In this document: positions 44,178 through 53,501 of the stretch, piece after piece
Layout of the letters: each line of letters begins with the position of its first letter
Numbering within the stretch: the first letter of the stretch is position 1
DNA from: Pseudomonas sp. NBRC 111124
GTDB lineage: Bacteria > Pseudomonadota > Gammaproteobacteria > Pseudomonadales > Pseudomonadaceae
Assembly: GCF_001320245.1 (NCBI RefSeq)
Contig: NZ_BCBA01000001.1
Span: 62,001-126,000 of the forward strand
Length of the DNA: 64,000 bases
Direction: 5' to 3'
The notes under the pieces: model-generated
What the model was told of the DNA's origin: nothing
Database searches by the model: none
Seen by the model: only the letters and a program-made list of their open reading frames with translations
Position numbers and translations under genes: made by a program

Positions 44178-44194
44178 TTGGCACAGCGGTTGCT
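44178..44194 (+). promoter_or_regulatory. sigma-54 promoter of the multicopper oxidase
   Basis: TTGGCACAGCGGTTGCT shows the conserved GG (44180-44181) and GC (44192-44193) with exactly ten bases between, a close match to the -24/-12 consensus. It is 72 bases upstream of the oxidase ATG. An RpoN-dependent activator binding further upstream is implied. The genes for such an activator are not adjacent. Confidence 0.7.
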
Positions 44195-44265
44195 CAGGCC
44201 ATAAAAACCCGGCAATACGCCATTGATGGCCCTTAGCCATTTAGCCGCGAGCGAGGCACCAGGCA

Positions 44266-47200
44266 ATGAAAACACCTGCCGTGATCCACCCCACCAGCCA
44301 CGCCTTCACATTGTCTGCCGTGACCGCACTGATGCTCAGCCTCGGGCTGATCTCAGCCATGGCCGCCTCGCTGGATGATGTCAGCCAGCCGCCGCCGACG
44401 GACCCGTCGCATTACGATGACCAGCCCGCCGACCCCGGTCCAGCGCTGCTTAATCTGTTCAACCTGCCTGAGGCCAATCAAGGCTCACTGGAACTGCAAA
44501 ACGGGGTCTACGGCGACCGTGCCAGCAACCGCGTCGATAACGTGCTGCCGCCAGCCTTGCAGACCTCACGCAACTACCCTACCAACGGCAAGCCGAGCCC
44601 GTTGTTCGGGGCGCAGCCGTTCACCCAACAATTGCTGCTGTTCGAAGAATTCGGCCCGGAAAAACTCGACCCCAACATTCCGCCACCGACGCTGACCTTC
44701 CCCGTTCCCACACTGGGCCCAGAACCTGCTCAAGACCCCAACGTGGTCGCGCGCAGCAGCCCCAACGGCAACGCCCTGGAAGCATTCCTCAAGCAACCGG
44801 GCCTGTACCCGTACCCAACCCAGTACGCCAACACCCTGGACCGCAACCCGTGGAAAGCGCAGATCGAGATGTTCCTCAACCGCAATTCGGTCGGTTCGCC
44901 GGCAGAAGGCCGGCCACCAGGAAAGGGCTGGTCGCACCAGCGCTGGAACGAGTTTTACCCCCAGGCGGCGTTCAAGACTGCGCAGGCAGGTGCGCGCATC
45001 AACCAGGGGCTGCGCGACCGCAAGCAGTTGCACAACTATGCCGTGGGCGAGTTCGGCCCGGGCGGGCTGTATTACCAGACCTCGGACATCCCGACTACCC
45101 TGGGCACCACCAAGGGCATCGACACCCGTTTCCACCCGAACATGCCGCTGCAGAACCACAAGTCGCTGTGGACCTTCGACGGTACCTTCCCGGCCAAGCT
45201 GCTGATGGTCCGCTATGGCCAGCCGGTGCTGATGCGTCATTACAACGCCCTGCCGATCGACCCGGCGGCGAACGCAGGCTTCGGCTTGCACACCATTTCC
45301 ACCCATGAGCACAACGGCCACTCACCGGCCGAAAGTGACGGTTTCGCCAACGCCTACTTCTTCCCCGGCCAGTATTACGACTATCGCTGGCCGATCCAGC
45401 TGGCCGGCTACGACACGATCAACACCCGTGCTGAAGACCCGCGCGCCGCCTTCCCCTGCTCGCCTGGCGAAACCCTGTTCGTCAACGACGCCAACCCGGG
45501 GCTCAAGACCTGCGAGAACGGCAGCATCAAGATTCGTGGCGACTGGCACGAAACCATGAGTACCCACTGGTTCCACGACCACATGATGGATTTCACGGCG
45601 CAGAACGTCTACAAAGGCAACGCCGTGATGATGAACTACTACAGCGCGCTGGACCGCGGCAACGAAGCGCTGCAGGACGGCGTCAACCTGCGTTTCCCCA
45701 GCGGCTCGGGGATGGCGTGGGGCAACCGCGACTACGACGTCAATTTGCTGATCGCCGACAAGGCCTGGGATCAGAACGGCCAGCTGTGGTTCAACCCGTT
45801 CAACACCGATGGCTTCCTCGGTGACCAGGTACTGGTCAACTGGCAGTACTTACCCAAACTCAAGGTCCGCGCACGCAGCTACCGTTTCCGCATCCTCAAC
45901 GGCTCGGTGTCGCGCTACTTCAAGTTCGCCGTGGTCCGTGAAATCGCCGGCAACAGTGGCGAGTTCAAAGGCCCTTCCGGCTCCAACGTGTCGTACGCCC
46001 GGGTGCCGTTCCACATGATCGCCAACGACGGCAACATCATGGAACACGCCGTGCCGTTCGACGGCACCCTGGACCTCAACGGTGACGGCAAGACCGACGA
46101 CAACAACGGCATCCTGCCGCTGCAAGGCATCGCCGAGCGTTACGACATCATCATCAACTTCGCCAAGAACGGGATCAAGGTCGGCGACAAGCTGTACATC
46201 GTCAACATCATGGAGCATGAGACCGGCAAGGGCCCGAAACAGCCCATCCCGCTGGCCGACGTGCTGTCCGAGAAGTACAAGGCGGTGATCAAGCAGACCA
46301 GCATTGGGCCTCAATGGGACGGCGGCGACCCAGTGGTCGGCAAGGTCATGCAGTTTGTTGTGCAGCCTTACAGCGGCACCGACGTCAGCATGGACCCGAG
46401 CGCCTATGAACCGGCCAAACCGGGCAAGGCCGAAGGCCTGAAGATGATCCCGCTGGTGATTGATCGCAATGCCGTGGCAGACCAGGCCAAGATCAAGGCC
46501 GCCCGCCACCGCGAGTTCACCTTTGGCCGCTCCGACGGTACCGACACCACCCCCTGGACCATCAAGACCGACGGTGGCTTCGGCTACAGCATGGACCCAC
46601 GGCGTATCTCCGCCGCAGCGCAACTGGCCAACGAAGCGACCCAGGGCGGCTTCAGTGGCGACGGTACCCTGGAGGTGTGGAAGATCAAGAACGGCGGCAG
46701 CGGCTGGAGCCACCCGGTGCATGTGCACTTCGAGGAAGGCGTGGTCCTCAGCCGTGACGGCAAAGCTCCGCCAGAGTGGGAAAAATGGGCACGCAAGGAC
46801 GTCTACCGCATCGGCCCGGACGCCGACTCCTCCAGCGAAGTGGAAATGGCCATTCACTTCCGTGAGTTCGCCGGCACTTACATGGAGCACTGCCACAACA
46901 CCCAGCACGAAGACAACTCGATGCTGCTGCGCTGGGACATCGAGCACCCGGGGCAGTTTCAGGTCATGCCCACACCGCTGCCGGGCTGGGATGGTGTGCA
47001 ATACATGGCATCGGTAGGCCTGCCAACCTTCCGCACCGCCAGCAATAACAACAACGACACTGCCAACAAGCCACCGGTGGCCGTCAACGACAACGCCGCG
47101 ACCACGGCCGGCAAGCCGATCGTGATCAACGTGCTCGCCAACGACACCGACCCCGAGGGCAACCTGCCGCTGACCGTCAAGGGCCTGAACCAGCCGGATT

Positions 47201-47658
47201 CCGGCAAGGGTACGGTCAGTACCGATGGCACCACCGTGACCTACACGCCACCGACCACGGTCGACACCCCGTTCACCGCCAGCTTTGCCTACACGGCGCG
47301 TGACGCCAAGGGTGCCGATTCGCTGAGCCCGGCCACGGTCAATGTGGCGGTGGGCCCGGCAGTGGTCGCAGACCAGATCCAGGTCACCAGCGCTGTGGTC
47401 CAGGTGCGCAGCAACAACCGCTACACCTGGGACATCTCTGGCACCATCTCGGTGGCCAACGGCAACAGCATCAGCGTGACCGCAGCCACCACCAGTGGCC
47501 CGCTGAACCTGGGCACGGCGACGCTGACCGCAGCGAGCAGCGGGGCACGCTGGCGGTTGTCGGTGTCCACTACCGGTAACGGCCCGGCTAGCCCGGCAAC
47601 CATTACCGTGAAGTCGGCACTGGGTCAGAGCGTGACGGCGCCAATAACCATCAAGTGA
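44266..47658 (+). CDS. large secreted multicopper oxidase with Ig/cadherin-like C-terminus
   Basis: A 1130-residue protein with a signal peptide (cut near residue 33, AMA-A). Copper motifs are THEHNGHS (about residues 346-353), HWFHDH (about 434-439), HPVHVHFE (about 816-823) and HCHNTQHEDNSM (about 875-886), giving complete type 1, 2 and 3 sites. The C-terminus adds an Ig/cadherin-like module (about 945-1030, NVLANDTDPEGN) and a final beta-rich domain. It is probably exported and could oxidise metals. By family size and the downstream cytochrome it resembles Mn(II) oxidases such as P. putida McoA or MofA (inference). A sigma-54 promoter lies upstream. Confidence 0.88.
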   Translation: MKTPAVIHPTSHAFTLSAVTALMLSLGLISAMAASLDDVSQPPPTDPSHYDDQPADPGPALLNLFNLPEANQGSLELQNGVYGDRASNRVDNVLPPALQTSRNYPTNGKPSPLFGAQPFTQQLLLFEEFGPEKLDPNIPPPTLTFPVPTLGPEPAQDPNVVARSSPNGNALEAFLKQPGLYPYPTQYANTLDRNPWKAQIEMFLNRNSVGSPAEGRPPGKGWSHQRWNEFYPQAAFKTAQAGARINQGLRDRKQLHNYAVGEFGPGGLYYQTSDIPTTLGTTKGIDTRFHPNMPLQNHKSLWTFDGTFPAKLLMVRYGQPVLMRHYNALPIDPAANAGFGLHTISTHEHNGHSPAESDGFANAYFFPGQYYDYRWPIQLAGYDTINTRAEDPRAAFPCSPGETLFVNDANPGLKTCENGSIKIRGDWHETMSTHWFHDHMMDFTAQNVYKGNAVMMNYYSALDRGNEALQDGVNLRFPSGSGMAWGNRDYDVNLLIADKAWDQNGQLWFNPFNTDGFLGDQVLVNWQYLPKLKVRARSYRFRILNGSVSRYFKFAVVREIAGNSGEFKGPSGSNVSYARVPFHMIANDGNIMEHAVPFDGTLDLNGDGKTDDNNGILPLQGIAERYDIIINFAKNGIKVGDKLYIVNIMEHETGKGPKQPIPLADVLSEKYKAVIKQTSIGPQWDGGDPVVGKVMQFVVQPYSGTDVSMDPSAYEPAKPGKAEGLKMIPLVIDRNAVADQAKIKAARHREFTFGRSDGTDTTPWTIKTDGGFGYSMDPRRISAAAQLANEATQGGFSGDGTLEVWKIKNGGSGWSHPVHVHFEEGVVLSRDGKAPPEWEKWARKDVYRIGPDADSSSEVEMAIHFREFAGTYMEHCHNTQHEDNSMLLRWDIEHPGQFQVMPTPLPGWDGVQYMASVGLPTFRTASNNNNDTANKPPVAVNDNAATTAGKPIVINVLANDTDPEGNLPLTVKGLNQPDSGKGTVSTDGTTVTYTPPTTVDTPFTASFAYTARDAKGADSLSPATVNVAVGPAVVADQIQVTSAVVQVRSNNRYTWDISGTISVANGNSISVTAATTSGPLNLGTATLTAASSGARWRLSVSTTGNGPASPATITVKSALGQSVTAPITIK

Positions 47659-47673
47659 TTGTTCCAATGAAAA

Positions 47674-47692
47674 GGGGCCGCCTTGCGGCCCC
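47674..47692 (+). terminator. perfect 8-bp hairpin between oxidase and cytochrome genes
   Basis: GGGGCCGC - CTT - GCGGCCCC, 15 bases after the oxidase stop and 30 before the next start. There is no T tract, so it may attenuate or protect rather than end transcription. Confidence 0.5.
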
Positions 47693-47721
47693 AACTCCAT
47701 CAACACGGGAGGAATGTGATC

Positions 47722-48717
47722 ATGGCCCAGTCATGGCGTGTTCTGCTTGCCCTCACCCTGTTCGCCGCCGGCACCCATTACTGGCCCATCAAGCCGGCTG
47801 AATCGGCACAAACGGCGCCATCGACCGTAGCCACCACCCCATGGGGCGCCAGCTACTTCCCCAATACCCCGCTGGTCACCCAGGACGGCAAGCACGTGCG
47901 GTTCTTCGACGACCTGATCAAGGACAAGGTGGTGGCAATCAACTTCATCTTCACCGGCTGCTCCGACTCCTGCCCGGTGGAAACCGCCCGCTTGCGCCAG
48001 GTGCAAAAAATCCTCGGTGATCGGATTGGCAAGGACATCTTCCTCTACTCCATCAGCATCGATCCCTACAACGACACCCCCGCCACCCTAAAGCGCTACG
48101 CCGAAAAGTTCGGCATTGGCCCCGGCTGGACCCTGCTCACCGGCGAGCCTGAGGATATCGAACAGTTGCGCCGGCGCTTGGGCTTGTACATCGAAGGCCT
48201 TGAGAACGGTCGCTCCAAGGACCACAACCTGAGCCTGATCATCGGCAACCAGGCCACTGGCCGCTGGATGAAGGCCTCGCCCTTCGAAAGCCCGTACATC
48301 CTCGCCGACCGTCTGGGCAACAGCCTGCACAATTGGAAACAGGCCAGCGACAGGGCTAACGACTACGCCAGCGCACCGCAAATCCGCCCGCCCAGCAGCG
48401 GCGAACAGATCTTCCGCACCCGCTGCTCGTCCTGCCACACCGTGGGTAATACCGAGCCCGGCCAACCCGGCATCGGCCCCGACCTGCTCGGCGTGACCCA
48501 GCAACGCGACCCAAGCTGGCTGATACGCTGGCTGAAGGAACCGGACCAGATGCTGGCCGAGAAGGAGCCACTGGCCACCCTGCTTTACGAGCAGTACAAC
48601 CGCCTGGCCATGCCCAACATGCGCCTGGGCGATACCGAGGTCAGCGCGCTGATTACCTACCTGCAGGAAGAAACCTCACGCATACAGGCCCCCCTGGCTG
48701 ACCGGGGAAAACTTTAA
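47722..48717 (+). CDS. SCO1/SenC-cytochrome c fusion protein
   Basis: A 331-residue protein with an N-terminal membrane anchor (about residues 5-19), a SCO1/SenC copper-chaperone domain (CSDSC at 80-84 and His at about 168 in SKDHN) and a C-terminal cytochrome c domain (CSSCH at 235-239, axial Met probably in MPNMR near 295). It could deliver copper to, and accept electrons from, the upstream oxidase. ATG 47722 is eight bases after GGAGG; the open frame starts 13 codons earlier. Confidence 0.9.
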   Translation: MAQSWRVLLALTLFAAGTHYWPIKPAESAQTAPSTVATTPWGASYFPNTPLVTQDGKHVRFFDDLIKDKVVAINFIFTGCSDSCPVETARLRQVQKILGDRIGKDIFLYSISIDPYNDTPATLKRYAEKFGIGPGWTLLTGEPEDIEQLRRRLGLYIEGLENGRSKDHNLSLIIGNQATGRWMKASPFESPYILADRLGNSLHNWKQASDRANDYASAPQIRPPSSGEQIFRTRCSSCHTVGNTEPGQPGIGPDLLGVTQQRDPSWLIRWLKEPDQMLAEKEPLATLLYEQYNRLAMPNMRLGDTEVSALITYLQEETSRIQAPLADRGKL

Positions 48718-48797
48718 AGGCAATTAGCCACCAGTCATGAGGCTGTCATCTATCTGTCGTATTTTTCGGCCTTCACCCAGGGTCGGGAAAACCAGCA

Positions 48798-51125
48798 GTG
48801 ATCCGTCGCTCCCTCTCCTCTGCAGGCCTCCTGCGCCTGATGGTATTGATGCTCTGTGCAGCCACCCTGGCCTTCCTCTGGGGGCTGCACGTCACCCAGA
48901 AGGCCGCCGCACGCCAGGATGCACTGGCGGCCAAGGCGGCCGAGCATCTCAACCTGGCCTCTATCGTTGCCGAAAGCCTGCGCCAGCTGGTCGACCGCGC
49001 CCAGGCCGTCGGCCGGGTAACCCAGGACGACATGAAGACATTGCGTCAGGGCAGCCTGAGCCTGGCCAGGCTGCTGGCCGAGGACCCGGTGTTCAAGCGC
49101 ATGAGCCTGTACGACCGCCAGGGTCGGCTGCTGTCTGCCAGCCACAGCGATGAAGCCGCAACTCTGCCCAGCGACTGGCTGAAACAACTGCAGGTGCATG
49201 TTGCCCATTACGGCTTCAAACCGTTCATGCCGCAGGTCACTCCAGACACCTCGGCACAGCCCCTGCCCAACTGGCGCCTGCCGTTCCTGCTGCCATTGAC
49301 CGACCTGCCGGGCCGCGAGATCGACAACATTCTGGTCGTGCAGCTCGACATCGGCTACCTGGCGGTGCTGTTCCAGCACATCGACCTCGGCGACAGCGGC
49401 CTGATGCGCCTGATTCAGGAGGATGGCCAGGAGCGCCTACGTATCGATACCAGCGGCGTGGTCGTGACTGGGGGCAGCTTCGAGCCGGACATGGCAAACA
49501 CTGACGAGGCGTCGGGGCAGCTGACCCAGTACGCGGCAGGGGTCCCCTATCAAAGCCTGTACCGGCGGGTGCCCGAGCGCGGTTTCGGCGTGCTGGTCAG
49601 CCAGCGCTATGACGAGATGCTTGCCCCGACGACGCGGGCCTACTCGCGGCAGTTCTGGCTGAACCTGAGCATGACCCTGATGATCCTCGCCAGCCTGGCC
49701 TGGACCCTGCGCCTGCTGCACAAGCGCCAGGAGGCGTTCAACGCCCTGGAGCACGCGCAGCAGGTCAACCAGCAACTGATCGACCGCCTGGAAGACGAAC
49801 ACCGGCGCAGCAGCCACGCCGCCGCCACCGACCACCTCAGCGGCCTGCACAACCGCCGCCAGTTCGTCGAAGTCGCCGGGCAAGCGCTGACCCGGCAACG
49901 CGGCAAGCGCCGCCTGATGGCGATCCTGTTCATCGACATGGACCGTTTCAAGTCGATCAACGACTCGCTCGGGCACAAGATCGGCGACCTGCTGCTGCAG
50001 GCCGTGGCCGGGCGCATTCAGCGCCTGCTGGAAACTGGCGACGAAGCCTCGCGCTTCGGCGGTGACGAATTCGTGGTGCTGCTGGCAGGCGAGCGCAGTG
50101 AGGAACAGATCAACAGCTGGGTACGCACGCTGGTACAGAAACTCTCGGCCACCTACGCCCTCGACGGCCAGGAGGTCAACACCAGCCCCAGTGTCGGGGT
50201 CAGCATCTGCCCGCGTGATGGCCAGGACATCGACAGCCTGATCCGCTGCGCCGATGCCGCCATGTACTCGGCCAAACAGGCCGGCCGTGCCCAGTACCGT
50301 TTCTTCGACCCCTCGCTGAACCTTTCCGACATCCAGGCCTTTACCCTCGAGCAGGCCTTCGGCACGGCCCTGACCGAACGCCAGTTCGTGCTGCACTACC
50401 AGCCGCAGATCCGCTTGGATAGCCACCGGGTCCTGGGCTATGAGGCCTTGGTGCGCTGGGACCATCCCGAGTTCGGGTTGCTCTATCCGGACCGCTTCAT
50501 CAGCCTGGCCGAACGCAGCGGTTTCATCATCGAGCTGGGATGGGAGGTGCTGCGCCTGGCCTGCGAAGAACTGGCCCGCTGGAACGCACAGGGCCGCGAA
50601 GCGCGCCTGGCGGTGAATGTCTCGGCCATGCAGTTGCGCCAGGCCGACTTCAGCACCCGCCTGCTGGCCAAGCTGCAGCTGTACGGCATCAACCCGCAGC
50701 GCCTGGAGCTGGAGATCACCGAAACCACCATCCTCGACCCCGAAGGCACCGCCGTCGACCACCTGCATCGCCTGCGTGCTGCCGGGCTGGGCATCAGCCT
50801 GGACGACTTCGGCCGCGGCTACGCAGGCTTTGCGCACCTGCAGTCGCTGCCGCTGAGCAAGCTGAAAATCGACCGCTCGCTGATCGCGCCGCTGTCCAAC
50901 AGCTACGACGACAGCCCGATCGTGTCCTCGACCATCATCCTGGCCAAGCGCCTGGGGCTGGAAGTGGTGGCCGAAGGCGTCGAGACCCGCGAGCAGGTGG
51001 TGTGCCTGAAGCTTGCCGGTTGCGATATCGCGCAGGGCTACCACTTCAGTCGGCCGCTGTCGCCGGCACAGTTGCTTGAATATCCGCCCTTCAACGGTAT
51101 CGAGGAAAAGCCATGCGTGTTGTGA
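48798..51125 (+). CDS. bifunctional GGDEF-EAL protein with periplasmic sensor
   Basis: A 775-residue protein: a membrane helix near residues 8-30, a periplasmic sensor region (about 35-285), a second helix (about 290-310), then GGDEF (GGDEF at 421-425) and EAL (EALVRW at 549, DDFGRGYAGF and QGYHFSRPL later). Both sites look intact, but the inhibitory site before GGDEF is ETGD, without the Arg, so product feedback may be lost. It starts at GTG 48798. It may make or break c-di-GMP; it lies after the oxidase-cytochrome operon with an 80-base gap. Confidence 0.9.
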   Translation: MIRRSLSSAGLLRLMVLMLCAATLAFLWGLHVTQKAAARQDALAAKAAEHLNLASIVAESLRQLVDRAQAVGRVTQDDMKTLRQGSLSLARLLAEDPVFKRMSLYDRQGRLLSASHSDEAATLPSDWLKQLQVHVAHYGFKPFMPQVTPDTSAQPLPNWRLPFLLPLTDLPGREIDNILVVQLDIGYLAVLFQHIDLGDSGLMRLIQEDGQERLRIDTSGVVVTGGSFEPDMANTDEASGQLTQYAAGVPYQSLYRRVPERGFGVLVSQRYDEMLAPTTRAYSRQFWLNLSMTLMILASLAWTLRLLHKRQEAFNALEHAQQVNQQLIDRLEDEHRRSSHAAATDHLSGLHNRRQFVEVAGQALTRQRGKRRLMAILFIDMDRFKSINDSLGHKIGDLLLQAVAGRIQRLLETGDEASRFGGDEFVVLLAGERSEEQINSWVRTLVQKLSATYALDGQEVNTSPSVGVSICPRDGQDIDSLIRCADAAMYSAKQAGRAQYRFFDPSLNLSDIQAFTLEQAFGTALTERQFVLHYQPQIRLDSHRVLGYEALVRWDHPEFGLLYPDRFISLAERSGFIIELGWEVLRLACEELARWNAQGREARLAVNVSAMQLRQADFSTRLLAKLQLYGINPQRLELEITETTILDPEGTAVDHLHRLRAAGLGISLDDFGRGYAGFAHLQSLPLSKLKIDRSLIAPLSNSYDDSPIVSSTIILAKRLGLEVVAEGVETREQVVCLKLAGCDIAQGYHFSRPLSPAQLLEYPPFNGIEEKPCVL

Positions 51126-51130
51126 ACCCT

Positions 51131-51158
51131 CTGAGGTTGGATTTTTGTCCAACCTCAG
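51131..51158 (+). terminator. Rho-independent-type hairpin
   Basis: Eleven-base stem CTGAGGTTGGA / TCCAACCTCAG with a T-rich loop sits five bases after the GGDEF-EAL stop. No T tract follows the stem. Confidence 0.65.
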
Positions 51159-51171
51159 GGGCGCAGTTCAC

Positions 51172-51206
51172 CCTGTAGGAGCGGCTTCAGCCGCGAAGAG
51201 GCCCGG
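51172..51206. repeat. REP element (P. putida type)
   Basis: CCTGTAGGAGCGGCTTCAGC with the inverted pair GCGGC/GCCGC and the GAAGAGGCC tail is the standard P. putida REP. It lies between the GGDEF-EAL gene and the recombinase gene. Confidence 0.85.
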
Positions 51207-51261
51207 ACAGGCAAACCAATAAGCGTTATGGTGTCGCCAACATGAAGCTGGCATCACCACC

Positions 51262-52212
51262 ATGACCGACATCGAGCGCTACGTCCGCGCCGCCACCCGC
51301 GACAACACCCGGCGCAGCTACCAGGCCGCCATCGAACACTTCGAGGCCCATTGGGGCGGGTTCCTGCCGGCCACCGCCGACAGCATCGCGCGCTACCTGG
51401 CCGACCACGCCGAACAGCACGCGGTCAGCACCCTGCGGCAACGCCTTGCCGCGCTCAGCCAGTGGCACATCAGCCAGGGCTTCCCCGATCCGACCAAGGC
51501 GCCGCTGGTGCGCCAGGTGCTGCGCGGCATTCGTACCTTGCACCCGACGCCTCCCCGGCAGGCCGCCCCGCTGTTGCTGCAGCACCTGCAAGCCGCCGTG
51601 GAACGTTTCGAGGCCGACGCCACCCAGGCCCGCGCAGGCCATGACCTACCGGCCCTGCGCCGCGCCCGGCGCGACACTGCCTTGCTGTTGCTGGGCTTCT
51701 GGCGCGGCTTTCGCGGTGATGAACTGGCGCGCTTACGCGTCGAGCACATCCAGGCCGAAGCCGGCGTCGGCATCACCCTGTTCCTCCCGCGCAGCAAGGG
51801 CGACCGCGAAGCGCTTGGCGTGCAGCACCGCACGCCGGCGCTGAAGACGCTGTGCCCGGTCAATGCCTATCTGCAATGGCTTGAAGTGGCCGGCATCGCC
51901 CACGGCCCGGTGTTTCGCAAGCTCGACCGTTGGGGCAACCTCAGCGACACGCCGCTCAACAGCAACAGCCTGGTCGGCCTGCTGCGACGCATGCTGGAGC
52001 GTGCCGGTGTGCCCGCCGCCCTGTACACCGGCCATTCCCTGCGCCGCGGCTTTGCCACCTGGGCAACGGCCAATGGCTGGGAGCTGAAGGCACTGATGAG
52101 CTACGTGGGCTGGAAAGACGCCAAGTCGGCCTTGCGCTACATCGATGCCGCGCAACGCTTTGGCGAGTTGGCCGTGTTACCAGCCAGCCAGGCGCAGGCG
52201 CTCATTCCCTGA
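51262..52212 (+). CDS. tyrosine recombinase/integrase
   Basis: A 316-residue tyrosine recombinase: an N-terminal SAM-like helical domain (residues about 1-95) and a catalytic C-terminus with R in FWRGFRGDELARL, K in SKGDREAL, H-x-x-R in HSLRRGFATWA, and the nucleophile Tyr in LRYIDAAQ. No flanking tRNA gene, att repeats or phage genes are visible, so it is either a stranded element or a chromosomal recombinase with its own role. ATG 51262 follows a weak site. Confidence 0.85.
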   Translation: MTDIERYVRAATRDNTRRSYQAAIEHFEAHWGGFLPATADSIARYLADHAEQHAVSTLRQRLAALSQWHISQGFPDPTKAPLVRQVLRGIRTLHPTPPRQAAPLLLQHLQAAVERFEADATQARAGHDLPALRRARRDTALLLLGFWRGFRGDELARLRVEHIQAEAGVGITLFLPRSKGDREALGVQHRTPALKTLCPVNAYLQWLEVAGIAHGPVFRKLDRWGNLSDTPLNSNSLVGLLRRMLERAGVPAALYTGHSLRRGFATWATANGWELKALMSYVGWKDAKSALRYIDAAQRFGELAVLPASQAQALIP

Positions 52213-52246
52213 AGGTGTACCGATCGGCGCTGGAGGTTGCACGGTA

Positions 52247-53389
52247 TCAGCGGTGCTGCCCGGCGCACTGCCAGACACGGGCAATGTCACTGGCGCGATC
52301 CTGCAATAGCTGCGCGGCATTCGCGCAGGCCTGCTCCAGGGTCATCGGCCCGTTGGCCAGGGCAAAGGCCGCGTCGATACCGTGGGCATACAGCTGTTGG
52401 TAACCTTCGCCCAAGGTCCCGGCCAGCACCACCACCGGCACCCCGTGACGCTTGGCCACCCGCGCAACGCCCATGGGCGTCTTGCCGCGCAGGGTCTGGG
52501 CGTCGAAGCGCCCTTCACCGGTAATCACCAGGTCGGCGCCTTGCACCAGCGCGTCAAGGCCTGCCAGTTCGGCGACCACTTCCACGCCCGGGCGGAAGCG
52601 CGCGCCCATGAAGGCCTTGGCCGCAAAGCCCATGCCCCCGGCCGCCCCGCAACCGGGGAAGTCGCGCACGTCTTCACCCAGCAACTGCGCACAATGGTCG
52701 GCAAAATGGCCGAGGGCCTGGTCCAGCGCTTGCACCTGCTGCGGGTTAGCGCCCTTCTGCGGGCCGAAAATCGCCGAGGCGCCATTGGCGCCGCACAGCG
52801 GGTTGTCGACATCGGCCGCTACTTCCACCTGCACCTCGGCCAGGCGTGGGTCCAGGTCGCTGGCGTCGATACGCGCCAGCCGGGCCAGGGCCAGGCCACC
52901 CTCCTCCAGCGCTTGTCCATCGGCATCCAGCAGGCGCAGGCCCAAGGCCCGCAGCATGCCGCTGCCGCCATCGTTGGTGGCACTGCCGCCAATGGCCAGA
53001 ACAATGCGTTGTGCACCGGCCGCCAGGGCGGCAGCAATGAGTTCGCCGGTGCCCCAGGTGGTGCTGCGGCAGGCATCGCGCTGGCCACTGGGCACCAGCT
53101 GGATACCGCTGGCCTGGGCCATCTCGATCACCGCGGTGCGGCTGTCTGCCAGCCAGCCCCAACCGGCTTCCACGCGCTGCCCCAACGGCCCGCGCACCGC
53201 CTGCCGGCGCAGTTCGCCATGGCTAGCCGCCACGATCGCCTCCATGGTGCCTTCGCCGCCATCGGCCATCGGGCATTCGACCAGTTCGGCAGCGGGCAGC
53301 GCCTGGCCCAGGCCAAGGGCGATAGCACGGGCGACACCGGCAGCGTCGAGGCTGTCCTTGAACGAGTCGGGGGCGATGACGATTTTCAT
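52247..53389 (-). CDS. garK: glycerate 2-kinase
   Basis: A 380-residue enzyme of the glycerate kinase (GarK/GlxK) family: MKIVIAPDSFKDSLDA at the N-terminus, ECPMADGGEGTMEAIV, LAIGGSATNDGGSGML, and the ITGEGRFDAQTLRGKTPMGV C-terminal motif. It phosphorylates D-glycerate to 2-phosphoglycerate, linking sugar-diacid or glyoxylate breakdown to glycolysis. ATG 53389 follows GGAGAATCCCC; the open frame continues 36 codons upstream. The regulator gene behind it points the same way. Confidence 0.93.
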   Translation of the reverse strand: MKIVIAPDSFKDSLDAAGVARAIALGLGQALPAAELVECPMADGGEGTMEAIVAASHGELRRQAVRGPLGQRVEAGWGWLADSRTAVIEMAQASGIQLVPSGQRDACRSTTWGTGELIAAALAAGAQRIVLAIGGSATNDGGSGMLRALGLRLLDADGQALEEGGLALARLARIDASDLDPRLAEVQVEVAADVDNPLCGANGASAIFGPQKGANPQQVQALDQALGHFADHCAQLLGEDVRDFPGCGAAGGMGFAAKAFMGARFRPGVEVVAELAGLDALVQGADLVITGEGRFDAQTLRGKTPMGVARVAKRHGVPVVVLAGTLGEGYQQLYAHGIDAAFALANGPMTLEQACANAAQLLQDRASDIARVWQCAGQHR

Positions 53390-53501
53390 GGGGATTCTCC
53401 TGTCCTGATGACTGGCATGCTGACAGTTGCATCGCGCGCCGGCCTCGGTCGGATGCACAAAAGGCCGGCGGCGTTGTTTGGGCAAATGCCTGTGCAAGCG
53501 T

